Positions 21,480 through 30,093 of a DNA stretch of 33,593 bases are shown here, piece by piece. The first letter of the stretch is position 1; each line of letters opens with the position of its first letter. A model generated the notes under the pieces. It had not been told where the DNA came from and ran no database searches. It saw nothing but the letters and a program-made list of their open reading frames with translations. The stretch comes from Bryobacterales bacterium (lineage in GTDB: Bacteria > Acidobacteriota > Terriglobia > Bryobacterales > Bryobacteraceae), in the NCBI GenBank assembly GCA_027459465.1, contig DAIDIH010000320.1, positions 1 through 33,593 of the forward strand, given 5' to 3'. Made by a program: the position numbers and the translations under genes.

Positions 21480-22449
21480 GAGAGTTGTACCCATGCCCGC
21501 AGCCACTCTAGCTCCCCCATCCCCACGCTCGGGCGCCGATTCCCTCCTGGGCCAGATCGGCAACACGCCCCTCATCCGCCTCGGCAAAATCGACGCGGAC
21601 CTCCCGGGTATCGAAATCTACGCCAAAGCCGAGTTCTTCAATCCCGGCGGCTCGGTGAAGGATCGCGCCGCCCTCAACATGCTCCTCGACGGCGAACGCC
21701 GCGGCCTCCTGACCCGCGACAAAATCATCCTCGACGCCACCAGCGGCAACACCGGTCTCGCCTACGCGATGATCGCCGCCGCCAAGGGCTATCGAGTCCG
21801 CCTCTGTCTCCCCCGCAACGCCTCGCACGAGCGCAAACAGATGCTCAAGGCCTACGGCGCCGAGATGATCCTAACCGACCCGGCCGAAGGCTCCGACGGC
21901 GCCATCCGTAAGTGCCGCGAAGTCTACGACGCCGACCCCGGCATCTACTACTACCCTGACCAATACAACAACCCCGCCAACTGGCGCGCCCATTACAACA
22001 GCACGGGCGCCGAGATCCTCGCCCAAACTGGCGGCCGCGTCACCCACTTTGTCGCCTGCATGGGCACCAGCGGCACCTTCACCGGCGTTTCCCGCCGCCT
22101 GAAAGACGAACTTCCCGGCATGACGTGCATCTCGGCGCAGCCCTCTACCGGGTTTCATGGCCTGGAAGGTTTGAAGCACATGCCGACGGCCATCGTGCCC
22201 GGCATCTACGACGAGCACCTCGCTGACTCCAACATCTGGATCGAAACCGAGGACGCCTACCGCATGACGCGACGGCTGGGCCGGGAAGAAGGTATCCTGG
22301 TGGGAATCTCCTCCGGCGCCAATGTGGTCGCCGCGCGCGAGGTGGCCTGCCAACTCGTCGAGCAGGGCAGGGAAGCGGTGATCGTCACCATCCTCTGCGA
22401 CGGTGCGGGAAAATATCTGAGCGAGCCTTTTTGGGATGATCCAGATTGA
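21478..22449 (+). CDS. cysM: PLP-dependent cysteine synthase (CysM-like)
   Basis: The enzyme makes cysteine from an activated serine and a sulfur donor. The 323-residue protein contains IGNTPLIRL, the PLP lysine in NPGGSVKDRAA (Lys61), the substrate loop TSGNTGLAYAMIAAAKGY, the phosphate-binding GTSGTFTGVSR and the C-terminal GISSGANVVAA. In mycobacteria CysM uses O-phosphoserine and a thiocarboxylated carrier (CysO) cleaved by the JAMM protease Mec. The next two genes here are a JAMM protease and a carrier/E1 fusion, so the same chemistry is likely, but the phosphoserine versus acetylserine preference cannot be read with certainty. ATG 21478 overlaps the putative -10 box, so ATG 21493 may be the real start. 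The gene overlaps the next by 14 bases. Confidence 0.85.
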   Translation: MRVVPMPAATLAPPSPRSGADSLLGQIGNTPLIRLGKIDADLPGIEIYAKAEFFNPGGSVKDRAALNMLLDGERRGLLTRDKIILDATSGNTGLAYAMIAAAKGYRVRLCLPRNASHERKQMLKAYGAEMILTDPAEGSDGAIRKCREVYDADPGIYYYPDQYNNPANWRAHYNSTGAEILAQTGGRVTHFVACMGTSGTFTGVSRRLKDELPGMTCISAQPSTGFHGLEGLKHMPTAIVPGIYDEHLADSNIWIETEDAYRMTRRLGREEGILVGISSGANVVAAREVACQLVEQGREAVIVTILCDGAGKYLSEPFWDDPD

Positions 22450-22855
22450 ACCTGAAGCGTGGCGTGTCATGGTCGCGCACGCCGAGAAACAATTTCCAAA
22501 CGAATGTTGTGGCGCGATGCTGGGAGCCACCCACGACGAAACAAAGCGGGTAAGCGTGGCGATCCCTCTGGAAAACGCCTACGCCGGCCAACAGAACGCC
22601 CGTTATGAACTGCGGCCCGAGGACCTGCTCGCCGCCGACCGCGCAGCCCGCGCCCGCGGCCTCGACCTCATCGGCATCTTCCACTCGCACCCGGACTGCG
22701 ACGCCTATTTCTCCGAAACAGACCTGAAGAACTCCTGCCCCTGGTATTCTTTCGTGGTTTTGTCGGTGAAGGGGGGGAAGTTCGATCATGCGGCGAGCTT
22801 CCTCCCGGACCCGGACCAGACCAGGGCAGAAAAGGAACCTCTAACGTATGCCTAA
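22436..22855 (+). CDS. mec: Mec-like JAMM/MPN+ metalloprotease
   Basis: The 139-residue protein has the full JAMM zinc motif: Glu23 in PNECCG, then HSHPDCDAYFSETD with His83, His85, Ser93 and Asp96 in the exact H-x-H-P-x6-S-x2-D spacing. JAMM enzymes cleave isopeptide or peptide bonds after the C-terminal glycine of ubiquitin-like proteins. In mycobacteria Mec releases cysteine from CysO-Cys. It overlaps the cysteine synthase gene by 14 bases upstream and the carrier/E1 gene by 8 bases downstream, implying translational coupling. Because the adjacent carrier has its Gly-Gly buried inside a longer chain, this protease may also mature that carrier. Confidence 0.85.
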   Translation: MIQIEPEAWRVMVAHAEKQFPNECCGAMLGATHDETKRVSVAIPLENAYAGQQNARYELRPEDLLAADRAARARGLDLIGIFHSHPDCDAYFSETDLKNSCPWYSFVVLSVKGGKFDHAASFLPDPDQTRAEKEPLTYA

Positions 22856-24284
22856 GATTCTCATCCCCACGCCCCTGCGCCAGTTCGTCGGCAGAGCGGA
22901 CAGCGTCTCCGTCGAGGGCTCCACCGTCGGTGACCTGCTCAACGGACTCACCACCGAGCACCCCGAGCTTCGCCGCCACCTGTTCAACGACGAGGGCAAG
23001 CTGCGCAGCTTCGTCAACGTGTACGTGAATGACGAAGACATCCGCTATCTGCAGAAGGACTTGACCCCCGTAGCCGCCTCCGACACGGTCTCGATCGTCC
23101 CCAGCATCGCCGGCGGATCGGCCGTGGCCGAACCCGCCGCGGCCTTGGGCAAAGACGAAATCCTCCGCTACAGCCGCCACCTCATCATCCCCGAGGTCGG
23201 CATCGAAGGCCAGGTCAAGCTCAAGCAGGCCAAGGTCGCCCTCATCGGCGCCGGTGGCCTCGGCGCGCCGCTCGGCCTCTATCTGGCCGCCGCCGGCGTC
23301 GGCCGCATCGGCATCGTCGACTTCGACGTGGTCGACTTCACCAACCTCCAGCGCCAGGTCATCCACGGCACCAACGACGTCGGCCGCAAGAAACTCGACT
23401 CCGCCGCCGACCGCATGAAGGACATCAACCCCCACATCCAGATCGACAAAATCGAAGCCGCCCTCACCAGCGACAACGCCCTCGAGATCCTCAAAGACTA
23501 CGACATCGTCATCGACGGCACCGATAACTTCCCCACCCGATACCTCGTCAACGACGCCTGCGTCCTGCTCGGCAAACCCAACGTCTACGGCTCTATCTTC
23601 CGCTTCGAGGGCCAGGCCACCGTCTTCGCCTACGAGGGCGGACCCTGCTACCGCTGCCTCTACCCCGAGCCGCCACCCCCGGGCCTCGTTCCAAGCTGCG
23701 CCGAAGGCGGCGTCCTCGGCATCCTCCCCGGCACCATCGGCCTCATCCAGGCCACCGAAGCGGTGAAACTCATCCTCGGCATCGGCGAGCCCCTCGTCGG
23801 ACGCCTGCTCCTGTTCGACGCTCTCGGCATGAAGTTCCGAGAGCTGAAGCTTCGCAAGAACCCCGATTGCCCGATCTGCGGAACCCATCGCACCATCCAC
23901 AAGCTGATCGACTACCAGGAGTTCTGCGGCGTCCCGAAACCGCCAGCCCAACCCGCTGCCCCGGCTTCCAACGAAATCCGTCCCGCCGAAGTCAAAGCCA
24001 TGTTCGACCGCGGCGAAAACTTCCAGTTGATCGATGTGCGGGAACCCCACGAGTACCGGATCTGCCGCGTCCCTGGGGCGAAGTTGATCCCGCTCGGCGA
24101 ACTGCCCAAACGCCTCGCCGAAATCGACCGCTCCACACCCATCGTCGCCATGTGCAAGATGGGCGCCCGCAGCGCCAAGGCCGCCAACATCCTCCGCGAA
24201 GCCGGCTACCCCAGCGTCCTCAACATGACCGGCGGCATCCTCGCCTGGAGCGACCAGGTCGACCCCTCCGTCCCCAAGTATTAA
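22848..24284 (+). CDS. Ubiquitin-like sulfur carrier fused to E1-like adenylyltransferase and rhodanese
   Basis: The 478-residue fusion has three domains. Residues 1-90 are a MoaD/ThiS/CysO-like fold ending VSIVPSIAGG with the Gly-Gly at 89-90. Residues 100-365 are a MoeB/ThiF E1-like adenylyltransferase: GAGGLG (134-139), DFTNLQRQVIHG, DGTDNFPTRYLVNDA, the catalytic-loop cysteine in PSCAEGGVLG (Cys284), and Zn cysteines 267, 270, 341 and 344. Residues 375-478 are a rhodanese with active-site Cys436 in CKMGAR. The E1 would adenylate the carrier C terminus and the rhodanese would supply sulfur to form a thiocarboxylate, the donor for cysteine synthase. The carrier is normally a free protein ending in Gly-Gly; here six or more residues and the E1 follow it directly. 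Molybdopterin or thiamine sulfuration is an alternative role. Confidence 0.9.
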   Translation: MPKILIPTPLRQFVGRADSVSVEGSTVGDLLNGLTTEHPELRRHLFNDEGKLRSFVNVYVNDEDIRYLQKDLTPVAASDTVSIVPSIAGGSAVAEPAAALGKDEILRYSRHLIIPEVGIEGQVKLKQAKVALIGAGGLGAPLGLYLAAAGVGRIGIVDFDVVDFTNLQRQVIHGTNDVGRKKLDSAADRMKDINPHIQIDKIEAALTSDNALEILKDYDIVIDGTDNFPTRYLVNDACVLLGKPNVYGSIFRFEGQATVFAYEGGPCYRCLYPEPPPPGLVPSCAEGGVLGILPGTIGLIQATEAVKLILGIGEPLVGRLLLFDALGMKFRELKLRKNPDCPICGTHRTIHKLIDYQEFCGVPKPPAQPAAPASNEIRPAEVKAMFDRGENFQLIDVREPHEYRICRVPGAKLIPLGELPKRLAEIDRSTPIVAMCKMGARSAKAANILREAGYPSVLNMTGGILAWSDQVDPSVPKY

Positions 24285-24294
24285 GCTCCCCCAA

Positions 24295-24334
24295 GCCTCG
24301 CCGGAACCCTCACCCCACACCCCTCCGGCGAGGC
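24295..24334 (+). terminator. Inverted repeat downstream of the sulfur-carrier operon
   Basis: GCCTCGCCGG (24295-24304) and CCGGCGAGGC (24325-24334) are perfect ten-base complements separated by a 20-base loop, starting 10 bases after the stop codon. No T-run follows, so it may stop transcription by other means or protect the 3' end. Confidence 0.4.
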
Positions 24335-24366
24335 GCCCCCTCTCCCTCCCCACCTCGTCCCCACCA

Positions 24367-24397
24367 CTGAAAATCTCTTTATCAACCCTATATAAAG
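24367..24397 (+). promoter_or_regulatory. Putative glnA promoter
   Basis: In an AT-rich patch, CTGAAA (24367-24372) is followed after 16 to 18 bases by TATATAAA (24389-24396). The roughly 90-base leader to the glnA start could hold further control sites. No sigma-54 type GG/GC element was seen. Confidence 0.35.
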
Positions 24398-24493
24398 ATT
24401 GGATGAATTCAGACTCACCGTCCGGGCCCCAGGTACGTTACCCTTGAAAGGGTTTTCCCAAAAACACGACGACTCTCACTCACAGGAGGGTGA

Positions 24494-25903
24494 ATGACCC
24501 CGAAAGAAGTCTTGGACTACGCCAAAGAGATCGGCGCCAAGCAATTAGATCTGCGGTTTAGCGATATCCCTGGTCTGCAGCACCACGTTTCCTACCCGAT
24601 CACCGAGCTCGAAGAAGATTCCTTCCAGGAAGGCTTCGGCATGGACGGATCGAGCATCCGCGGTTGGGCCGCGATCAACGAGAGCGACATGCTCCTGATC
24701 CCCGACCCCAACACCGCCTTCAAGGATCCCTTTTACGAAACGCCGACGCTCGTCATGACCTGCGACGTGATTGACCCGATCACCCGCCAGAACTACAACC
24801 GCGACCCCCGCTGGATCGCCCGCAAGGCCGAACTCTACCTCAAAAACTCCGGCATCGGCGACACCGCCTACTTCGGCGCCGAAGCGGAATTCTTCATTTT
24901 TGACAACGTCCGCTTCGACCAGAACCAGCACTCCGGCTTCTACTTCATCGACGCCGAAGAAGGCCGCTGGAACTCCGGCCGCGCCGACAACAACCTCGGC
25001 TACCGCCCGCGCTACAAGGAAGGCTACTTCCCCGTCCCGCCCACCGACCACTACCAGAACCTCCGCGCCGAGATGGTCGAAACCATGATCGCCTGCGGCC
25101 TCAACATCGAGTGCCATCACCACGAAGTCGCCACCGGCGGCCAGTGCGAAATCGATCAGCGCTTCGACACGCTCCTCAAAAGCGCCGACAACATGATGAT
25201 CTACAAGTACTGCATCCGCAACACGGGGCACAAGCACGGCAAGACCGTCACCTTCATGCCGAAGCCCCTGTTTGCCGACAACGGCAGCGGTATGCACACC
25301 CACCAGAGCATCTGGCGCGGCGGCAAGCCCCTGTTCGCCGGCGACGGCTATGCGGGCTTAAGCGACATGGCTCTGTGGTACATCGGCGGCCTCCTGAAGC
25401 ACGCCCGCGCCCTCTCGGCCATCATCGCCCCCACCACCAACAGCTACAAGCGTCTGGTGCCCGGCTACGAAGCCCCGGTCAACTTGGCTTACTCCCGCCG
25501 GAACCGTTCAGCCGCCTGCCGCATCCCGATGTACTCATCGAGCCCGAAGGCCAAGCGCGTCGAGTTCCGCCCGCCGGATCCCGCCTCCAACCCCTACCTC
25601 GCCTTCGCCGCCATGCTCATGGCCGGCCTCGACGGCGTGCTCAACAAAATCGAGCCCGGCGAACCGCTCGACAAGGACATCTACGATCTGTCGCCGGAAG
25701 AAATGAAGAGCGTCCCCTCGATGCCCGCTTCCCTCGACGAAGCCCTCAACTGCCTCGAAGCCGACCACGACTTCCTGCTCAAGGGCGACGTCTTCAGCGA
25801 AGACTTGATCGACACTTTCATTGATTACAAGCGCAAAAACGAAGCCGATGCCGTCCGCCTGCGGCCGCATCCCTACGAATTCGCACTCTACTACGACATC
25901 TAA
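24494..25903 (+). CDS. glnA: Glutamine synthetase type I
   Basis: This enzyme makes glutamine from glutamate, ammonia and ATP, the entry point for ammonia at low nitrogen; it works as a cytoplasmic dodecamer. At 469 residues it has the normal length. Visible motifs are the N-terminal DLRFSDIPG, the Asp loop [25 protein letters not shown] with metal-binding glutamates, the ATP motif [16 protein letters not shown], the glutamate flap [28 protein letters not shown], and the adenylylation loop with Tyr397 in IYDLSPEE. The tyrosine indicates control by adenylylation is possible. AGGAGGG lies just before the ATG. It is monocistronic, with a promoter-like patch and a strong terminator, and faces a glnD homologue. 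Confidence 0.97.
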   Translation: MTPKEVLDYAKEIGAKQLDLRFSDIPGLQHHVSYPITELEEDSFQEGFGMDGSSIRGWAAINESDMLLIPDPNTAFKDPFYETPTLVMTCDVIDPITRQNYNRDPRWIARKAELYLKNSGIGDTAYFGAEAEFFIFDNVRFDQNQHSGFYFIDAEEGRWNSGRADNNLGYRPRYKEGYFPVPPTDHYQNLRAEMVETMIACGLNIECHHHEVATGGQCEIDQRFDTLLKSADNMMIYKYCIRNTGHKHGKTVTFMPKPLFADNGSGMHTHQSIWRGGKPLFAGDGYAGLSDMALWYIGGLLKHARALSAIIAPTTNSYKRLVPGYEAPVNLAYSRRNRSAACRIPMYSSSPKAKRVEFRPPDPASNPYLAFAAMLMAGLDGVLNKIEPGEPLDKDIYDLSPEEMKSVPSMPASLDEALNCLEADHDFLLKGDVFSEDLIDTFIDYKRKNEADAVRLRPHPYEFALYYDI

Positions 25904-25924
25904 ACCGCACCGGTTTTAAGTCGG

Positions 25925-25968
25925 AACCGGGGAGGGTGGCTCAAGCCCGCCCTCCCCGGTTGTTTTTT
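25925..25968 (+). terminator. Strong rho-independent terminator of glnA
   Basis: AACCGGGGAGGG at 25925 onward pairs with CCCTCCCCGGTT ending at 25961; the two inner sides (GGC/GCC) close a short loop. A T-run (TGTTTTTT) follows at once. It lies 22 bases after the glnA stop and just before the convergent glnD homologue's stop. Confidence 0.9.
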
Positions 25969-25986
25969 ACGAGCCTCTCGCCCCCG

Positions 25987-28449
25987 CTAGCAAACCTCCA
26001 GCAGCCGCTCCTTCAACATCGCCTGCAGCCCCGCCGTCAGCTTCTGCCCGCTATGCGCCACGTAGAAGACATCGATCGCCTTCCGCCCCTTCGTGTCGAT
26101 CAGAACCACGTCGATATTGCACGCCGTTGAGGTAAACACCGTCGCCAGGTTGAACAGCAGCCCCGGCCGGTCCTCGGCCACAATCTCCACCAGCGTTGCG
26201 GTCTCGCACGCGTCGGAGTCAAAGTTCACCTGTGGCTGAACCGCGCGCCTTTTCGGATCCGGCACGCCACGCCCACGCAGCAACCGCTGTCCGTCCGTCT
26301 TCCCCATCGCCACGCGCCGGATCAGGTCCAGCAGCCGCTCTGTCTCTGTTGGATTCACGTCGAGCGTCCGCTGCGGATCCGCGAAAATGAACGTATCGAG
26401 AATCACGCGCTTCGCGTTGGCGAAGGCCTCGGCCTTCAGAATGTCGAAGCCGAAGCTCGATAACGCGCCGGCGAAGGAAGCAAACAGCGCCGGCTTGTCC
26501 CGCGCGATGATCGTCAGCTTGTAGCCGCCGTCGATCCGCTCAAGCTCCACCGCCGCCCCCGTCGGCCGGCTCTCCTCGTACAGACGTAGATGCGCCTCAA
26601 TCTGCGCCTGCGTGTGCGCGCGAAGATACCGCGTTGGAAATCCCGTCAGGAATGCAGCCTCAGACGGCGGATTCCCCGGCAGGTTCTGGATGCGGTCGGT
26701 CTCCAGTTCCCGCGTCAGTTCCCGCTGCACGACCTCGTACGCGCGCCACAGTTGTTCCATCCGCCAGACGGTCATCGACTCCGGGCTGACGGCCGCGACG
26801 CAGCCATAGGTCAGCAGCGTCAACTGCCGCAGCCGCTCCACGGTTCCTACTTTGGCGGCGATCTGAACGGCCGTCGCCGGATCGTCCAGGTCGCGCCCGC
26901 TCATCGCGTCGGCGAGCAGATTCGGGTTCTCGACGAGGAAGCAAACCGTGGCCTGCTCCTCGTCCGGAAGACCCATGCGCGTAACCGCCTCGCGCGCCCC
27001 ATTCCCATGGGCGTCGAGTTCATGCAGCAGCAGCGCGAAAAACAGCGACGCCGGAGAATCGACTTCCGCCAGCAGTTGCACGAACCTTTGCCTCGTGCCG
27101 TCCGTCTCCGCGCGGAGATCCGCCACGCGTTCGATCGACTGCAAGCTATGCTCGTCTAGCGCGTACCGATGCCCGCTTTCCGGCGCCACCAACCCCTCGA
27201 TGTGTTTCCACTCCGGAATCAGCGCCGCCAGCAGGCCGCTGTTGTGAAGCGTTCGCAAAGCCAGGCACGCGTGCTGCAGCAGCATCACACTCTCGATCTT
27301 CGGCCACAGCGGCTCTACTCCCGCGAAGTACAATGCAAACGCCGGCGCGGCAACGCGCATTTTTCCCTCCGTCTCCGGCGCCGCCGTCACGCCATACCGC
27401 CCGGTGAACTCCAGCAGCCGGAACACCACCGCCGGATCCTCGGAAAGTTGAGAAGGGTTTCGCAGCAGGATACGATCCCGCGTGACGGTAAACTCACTGT
27501 TCGACAGCCGCGTTCGCCACTCCCGCAGATTGCCCACCAGCGACGCTTCGTTCTTCTCCGCCGCATCGAGCGCCGAGCGAACCTCGTCGAACACCGTCCG
27601 CGCATGGGTGAAGTACTTGCGCATCCACGCAGCCGGCGTCGACGGCTGCGGCTCGAACGGCGCCGCAGCCAGCGCGGTCTGCGCTTCCGTATTCAGTCCG
27701 TTCTTGTCCGATGCCGCGCGGGAGTGCAGGAAAAAGCGCACCGCCGAGAGGAAGCTCACCGCATCGGCCAGCTCCTTGGCTTCGCTTCGCCTGCCGCTTA
27801 ACGCGTTCAGCCGTCGCGCCGCCGTCGCGTCCCGCAGGCCTCCCGGCGTTTCCAGCACGTCGGGCTCGCTCAAAAGGACCGTGTTCTGATACTTTGCGTG
27901 CCGCGCCCGCGCCAGCCGCGCCAGGTGCTGGCTCAGCTTCGCGCCGTGCCGCTCCACAAAAGCCGGCCACTTGCTGGTGAATCTCGCGAATGCCGCTTCG
28001 TCGCCCGCGATAAAGCGCGCATCGAGTAAATTGATCGAAAGCTCGATGTCCTGCTCCCGGTACTCCAGACACTCGGCCACCGTCTTCACCGCGTGAGATA
28101 GCCGCAGCCGCGCATCCCACAAGGCACGGATAAACTCATCCAGCGGATACCGCACCGCCTGCCGCGCCGCGTCCGTCTCCGTCATCACCACCAGGTCGAC
28201 CGGCGAGTAAGGAAACAACGCCCCGCGGCCCCACGCCCCCGCGGCCACCAACATCCCACCCTGGCCAAGCACCGGCGCGATCGACGCGCCCCACGCCGCC
28301 ACCGCGGCCGCGTCCGTCGCCTCGTTCAACGCAGCCTGCGCTCCCCGCACATCTCCTGTAGAAAGAAACTCTCGTTCAATGTTCTGCCACCCGGCCCCGG
28401 AAGACGAACTCCCCGTCAGCCGCGCGGAGGCGCCGGCAATGTCACGCAT
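25987..28449 (-). CDS. glnD: GlnD-family PII uridylyltransferase homologue with degenerate catalytic motifs
   Basis: GlnD normally uridylylates and deuridylylates PII proteins in response to glutamine. Starting at ATG 28449 (GGAG upstream), the 820 residues follow GlnD order: nucleotidyltransferase, PGGLRD linker region (202-207), HD-type domain, and two ACT domains (about 634-700 and 751-816; DKPALFASFAGALSSFGFDI and EDRPGLLFNLATVFTST). But the nucleotidyltransferase motif GxGRGxL..SDxD reads WGRGALFPYSPVDL, so the first catalytic Asp is Pro. In the HD domain LFHDIAKG reads LLHELDAHG and GGDHS reads GNGAREA; the RQHL histidine is Asn and the later Asp is Gly. The frame is intact, so it is not a broken gene. 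It may be a glutamine-sensing regulator without enzyme activity. A TTG 12 bases upstream is a less likely start. Confidence 0.85.
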   Translation of the reverse strand: MRDIAGASARLTGSSSSGAGWQNIEREFLSTGDVRGAQAALNEATDAAAVAAWGASIAPVLGQGGMLVAAGAWGRGALFPYSPVDLVVMTETDAARQAVRYPLDEFIRALWDARLRLSHAVKTVAECLEYREQDIELSINLLDARFIAGDEAAFARFTSKWPAFVERHGAKLSQHLARLARARHAKYQNTVLLSEPDVLETPGGLRDATAARRLNALSGRRSEAKELADAVSFLSAVRFFLHSRAASDKNGLNTEAQTALAAAPFEPQPSTPAAWMRKYFTHARTVFDEVRSALDAAEKNEASLVGNLREWRTRLSNSEFTVTRDRILLRNPSQLSEDPAVVFRLLEFTGRYGVTAAPETEGKMRVAAPAFALYFAGVEPLWPKIESVMLLQHACLALRTLHNSGLLAALIPEWKHIEGLVAPESGHRYALDEHSLQSIERVADLRAETDGTRQRFVQLLAEVDSPASLFFALLLHELDAHGNGAREAVTRMGLPDEEQATVCFLVENPNLLADAMSGRDLDDPATAVQIAAKVGTVERLRQLTLLTYGCVAAVSPESMTVWRMEQLWRAYEVVQRELTRELETDRIQNLPGNPPSEAAFLTGFPTRYLRAHTQAQIEAHLRLYEESRPTGAAVELERIDGGYKLTIIARDKPALFASFAGALSSFGFDILKAEAFANAKRVILDTFIFADPQRTLDVNPTETERLLDLIRRVAMGKTDGQRLLRGRGVPDPKRRAVQPQVNFDSDACETATLVEIVAEDRPGLLFNLATVFTSTACNIDVVLIDTKGRKAIDVFYVAHSGQKLTAGLQAMLKERLLEVC

Positions 28450-28654
28450 GAGGTTCTCCAAGCCTCAGTATGACCCAGCTTCAGCCACCGCGAACCATCA
28501 TTATCATGGTTATCTAAATTATCTATTAGCTTTGTCTACAGATCCTCCGTAGAATGATCTTCATCCGGACTGTAGCCGTTTAGTCATACGCATATTGCAA
28601 CCCACGTTCGGTTGCGCACCAAATCCAAATTTTTCGCACCCCAAGGAGGATGCA

Positions 28655-29923
28655 ATGAAGAGATTCTGTGTGCTCAGCCGAGGTGTAGCCATTGCGCTGC
28701 TTGGCTGCGGCTGTCTGATTCACGCGCAAAGCGCCCCCGCCGCCGATTCCACCACCGCGCAGGCGGCGCCGCCGGCGCCGTCTCAAAGCGGTGCGGCCAC
28801 CCCCGCGGCAACTCCCGCGCCCGCCGCGCCCTCGCCTCTCGCCACCCCGGCCATGACCGGCCCCCTCGCCCAGCAACCCCCGGCCACCCTCGACGCCGGC
28901 CCCCTCGGCAAAATCTCCGTCAACGGCATCGTCACCGGCATGGGAATGCTGCAAGGCAACCACTTCGCCGGCGATAGCGTCGGCGACGCCGCCCTCAGCA
29001 ACGCCCAGATCTTCATCCAGAAAACCGACGGCTGGTTCCAATTCTACATCCAGGCCGGCGCTTACACCGTTCCCGACCTCGCCACCCCCTTCATTAACAC
29101 CGCCAGGAGCATGAGCGACTTCTGGGGCGCGGTCCCCGTTGCCTACGTCAAACTGCAGGCCGGCAAGAATACTTCGTTCGAAATCGGTTCCTTGCCCACG
29201 CTGATCGGCGCCGAGTATACCTTCAGTTTCGAAAATATGAACATCGAGCGCGGCCTGCTGTGGAACCAGGAGAATGCCGTCAATCGTGGCGTCCAGGTCA
29301 ACCAGACCATGGGAAAGTTCACCGCCTCCCTAAGCTGGAACGACGGCTTCTACTCCGGCCGCTACACGTGGCTGTGGGGCTCTCTGACTTACACCAACGG
29401 ACCCCACAGCCTCGCCTTCGTGGCAGGTGGCAATTACGGCAAAACAGCCTTTCAGTCCCTCGCCGTGCCCGTCCAGAACAACTCGAGCATCTATAACGCG
29501 ATTTATACCTACACCAAGGGCGCGTGGATCGTTCAACCTTACTTCCAGTACACGAACGTCCCCACCAACCCCGCCATCGGCGTCACCAAGGGCGCCTCCA
29601 CCACCGGCGGCGCCATCCTCCTTAGCCGCACCTTCAAGCACGGCTTCTCGCTTCCCGTCCGTTGGGAATACATCGCCAGCTCCGGCTCCGCCGCCGATCA
29701 GGCCGTCAACCTCATGTTCGGCCCCGGCAGCGCCGGCCAGTCCTTCACCGTGACCCCCACCTACCAGGCGGGCGGCTTCTTCGTTCGCGGCGACCTGGGG
29801 TTCGTCCACGCCAGTAGCATCGCGCCCGGTTACGGCTTCGGCCCGCTCGGCATGAGCCAGAACCAGCCCCGCGCCGTCGTCGAAATGGGATTCCTGTTCG
29901 GAAATAACATCACCGAGCACTAA
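28655..29923 (+). CDS. Outer-membrane beta-barrel porin-like protein (BBP2 type)
   Basis: The 422-residue product starts at ATG 28655 after AAGGAGGA. A signal peptide (MKRFCVLSRGVAIALLGCG) is followed by a low-complexity Ala/Pro linker (about 30-75) and then alternating beta strands to the end: ISVNGIVTGMGMLQGN, AQIFIQKTDGWFQFYIQAGA, IERGLLWNQENAVNRGVQVN, and a final aromatic strand AVVEMGFLFGNN. This is the layout of the putative BBP2-type porins common in Acidobacteriota. The lipobox-like LLGCGC could mean lipidation, but a normal signal peptidase I site near HAQSA is also plausible. It lies 170 bases before an amino-acid permease on the same strand, so it could admit the same solutes. The substrate is unknown. 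Confidence 0.75.
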   Translation: MKRFCVLSRGVAIALLGCGCLIHAQSAPAADSTTAQAAPPAPSQSGAATPAATPAPAAPSPLATPAMTGPLAQQPPATLDAGPLGKISVNGIVTGMGMLQGNHFAGDSVGDAALSNAQIFIQKTDGWFQFYIQAGAYTVPDLATPFINTARSMSDFWGAVPVAYVKLQAGKNTSFEIGSLPTLIGAEYTFSFENMNIERGLLWNQENAVNRGVQVNQTMGKFTASLSWNDGFYSGRYTWLWGSLTYTNGPHSLAFVAGGNYGKTAFQSLAVPVQNNSSIYNAIYTYTKGAWIVQPYFQYTNVPTNPAIGVTKGASTTGGAILLSRTFKHGFSLPVRWEYIASSGSAADQAVNLMFGPGSAGQSFTVTPTYQAGGFFVRGDLGFVHASSIAPGYGFGPLGMSQNQPRAVVEMGFLFGNNITEH

Positions 29924-29995
29924 TTCCCTTCCGGATTCCCCGTCCCGCAAAACAACGGATCAGTTATTTCTATCGTCACGCATAACAGATTTCGA

Positions 29996-30023
29996 TTGGA
30001 CGTTCTTCGAAAGCGGTTATAAG
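29996..30023 (+). promoter_or_regulatory. Putative promoter of the amino-acid permease gene
   Basis: TTGGAC (29996-30001) and TATAAG (30018-30023) are spaced by 16 bases, 70 bases before the ATG, in an otherwise featureless AT-richer gap. Confidence 0.35.
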
Positions 30024-30093
30024 GTAAGTCAAAGGCAATCGGATAACTGCAGAGTTACTTTAACACTTAGATCGAGAGAGGAAACTTAAAACA

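Noticed and set aside
24371..24397. Imperfect inverted repeat TCTTTAT...ATAAAGA upstream of glnA as an operator
   Set aside because: It coincides with the AT-rich promoter patch and is short; no evidence separates an operator from a chance palindrome.
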